The translations under genes were made by a program, and so were the position numbers. Source: Arion vulgaris (lineage: Eukaryota; Mollusca; Gastropoda; Stylommatophora; Arionidae). From it: a stretch of 64,000 nt of DNA. The stretch is from positions 46,696,306-46,760,305 of the forward strand of contig CM036755.1 in the NCBI GenBank assembly GCA_020796225.1, in the 5' to 3' direction. Of this stretch, positions 39,201-42,200 are shown piece after piece (the first letter of the stretch is position 1; each line of letters starts with the position of its first letter). The notes under the pieces are model-generated. The model searched no databases. It had not been told where the DNA came from and saw nothing but the letters and a program-made list of their open reading frames with translations.

Positions 39201-42200
39201 AGAGAAGATTAGATTACTGGACATAGTTGAGGGTAGGAGAGCAGAGATAAGATGAGATTACTAGACATAGTTGAGGGTAGGAGAGCAGAGATAAGATGAG
39301 ATTACTGGACATAGTTGAAGGTAGGAGAGCAGAGATAAGATGAGATTACTGGACATAGTTGAGGGTAGGAGAGCAGAGATAAAATGAGATTACCGGACAT
39401 AGTTGACGGTAGGAGAGCAGAGATAAGATGAGATTACTGGACATAGTTGAGGGTAGGAGAGCAGAGAAGATGAGATTACTAGACAAAGTTGAGGGTAGGA
39501 GAGCAGAGAAGACCTGATTACTAGACATAGTTGAGGGTAGGAGAGCAAAGAGATGAGATTACTAGACATAGTTGAGGGTAGGAGAGCAAAGAGATAAGAT
39601 TACTGGACATAGCTGAGGGTAGCAAAGCAGAGATAAGATGAGATTACTAGACATAGTTGAGGGTAGGAGAGCAGAGAAGATGAGATTACTGGACATAGTT
39701 GAGGGTAGGAGAGCAGAGAAGATGAGGTTACTAGACAAAGTTGAGGGTAGGAGAGCAGAGAAGACCAGATTACTGGACATAGTTGAGGGTAGGAGAGCAA
39801 AGATAAGATTAGATTACTGGACAAAGTTGAGGGTAGGAGAGCAGAGATAAGATGAGATTACTAGACATAGTTGAGGGTAGGAGAGCAGAGATAAGATGAG
39901 ATTACTAGACATAGTTGAGGGTAGGAGAGCAGAGAAGATGAGATTACTGGACATAGTTGAGGGTAGGAGAGCAGAGAAGATGAGGTTACTAGACAAAGTT
40001 GAGGGTAGGAGAGCAGAGAAGACCAGATTACTAGACATAGTTGAGGGTAGGAGAGCAGAGATAAGATGAGATTACTAGACAAAGTTGAGGGTAGGAGAGC
40101 AGAGATAAGATGAGATTACTAGACATAGTTGAGAGTAGGAGAGCAGAGAGAAGACTAGATTGGGAATAAAAAAATATGACAGGAGAACAAAGACGACCTA
40201 AACAAAAAGAGATATAAAAAATACATCCATAGGCATGAATATGTTGAAGTTTGAAATAAAGACAACACAAAAGTCATTTGCGGAAAAGTGATATTTGCTA
40301 ACCTTAAATTAATAGAACAGAACCATCCAAACAAACACACGAACACGGTTATACAAATACAAATATACTACGGTATACTGGACGGTCAAAACAATACACA
40401 TTCGTCAGAATATGAAAAATGGGACATGCACTTTAGGACAGTCAAAATAGGATATATATTCCGGAAACTTAAAAAATAGAACATACATATGTGAACGGCC
40501 TAAATATGACATAGACATCTGGACAGGGATATCAGGACAAACAAACAAGACAAGGACATACAGGCAGATAACCTAGAGCAGACATAGCAGGACAGACAAA
40601 TCAGAACAGACAGACCAGGACAATCTAGAACATACATCTTAGGACAATCACAGACGTATCAGGACAGATAATCCAGAACACAAAGACCAGGACATACAAA
40701 CTAGGACATGCAGATTAGGACAATCTTGGACATACCAGGACAGACAAATCAGAACAGATAGATCAGGACAAAGAAGGACATACATACTAGGACAATCACG
40801 GACATACTAGGACAATCACGGACATGTTAGGACAATCACGGACATGCTAGGACAATCACGGACATGCTAGAACAATCACGGACATGCTAGGACAATCACG
40901 GATATGCTAGGACAATCACGGACATACTAGGACAATCACGGAAATACTAGGACAATCACGAACATACTAGGACAATCACGGACATGTTAGGACAATCACG
41001 GACATGCTAGGACAATCACGGATATGCTAGGACAATCGCGGACATGCTAGGACAATCACGGACATGCTAGGCAATCACGGACATGCTAGGACAATCACGG
41101 ACATACTAGGACAATCACGGAAATACTAGGACAATCACGAACATACTAGGACAATCACGGATATACTAGGTCAATCACGGACATACTAGGACAATCACGG
41201 ACATACTAGGACAATCACGGACATACTAGGACAATCACGAGATCAAACATGATAATCTAGAATTACCTGAAAAATTTTCAGAGCGCTAGCTAGATGTCCC
41301 ACATGATTATTAACAGAGAATACCAGAGTAGTTGTTGTACCCAGACCTGAAGGACTATTCATACCTTCCAGATTACGTAGACTTTCCTAGAATTAGTCGA
41401 GAAATATTCTTTCAATATTGTCCTAGAAATTGTCGAGAAATATACTTTCAAGATTTTTCGAGAACTAGCATAGAAATATACTTTTAAAATTAACCTAGAA
41501 ATAGCCTAGAAATATACTTTTAATATTGACCTAGAAATAGCATAGAAATATACTTTTAATATTGACCTAGAAATAACAGAAATATACTTTTAATATTGAT
41601 CTAGAAATAGCATAGAAATATACTTTTAATATTGACCTAGAAATAGCATAGAAATATACTTTTAATATTGACCTAGAAATAGCTTAGAAATATACTTTCA
41701 AGAATTTTCTAGAAATAGCATAGAAATATACTTTTAATATTGACCTAAAAACAGCTTAGAAATATACTTTTAATATCGACCTAGAAATAGCATAGAAATA
41801 CGCTTTCAATATTTTCTTAGCAATAGCATAGAAATATACTTCTAATATTCATCTAGAAATAGCATAGAAATATACTTTCAATATTTCCCTAGAATCAGCT
41901 TAGAAATATACATTCAATATTTTCCTAGAAATAGCATAGAAGTATACTTTTAATATTGACCTAGAAATAGCTTAGAAATATAATTTTAAAATTAACCTAG
42001 AAATAGCTTAGAAATATACATTCAATATTTTTCTAGAAATAGCTTAGAAATATACATTTAATATTGACCTAGAAATAGCATAGAAATATACTTTTAATAT
42101 TGACTTAGAAATAGCTTAGAAATATATATTTTTAATATTGACCTAGAAATAGCTTAGAAATATATATTCAATATTTTTCTAGAAATAGCATAAAAATATA

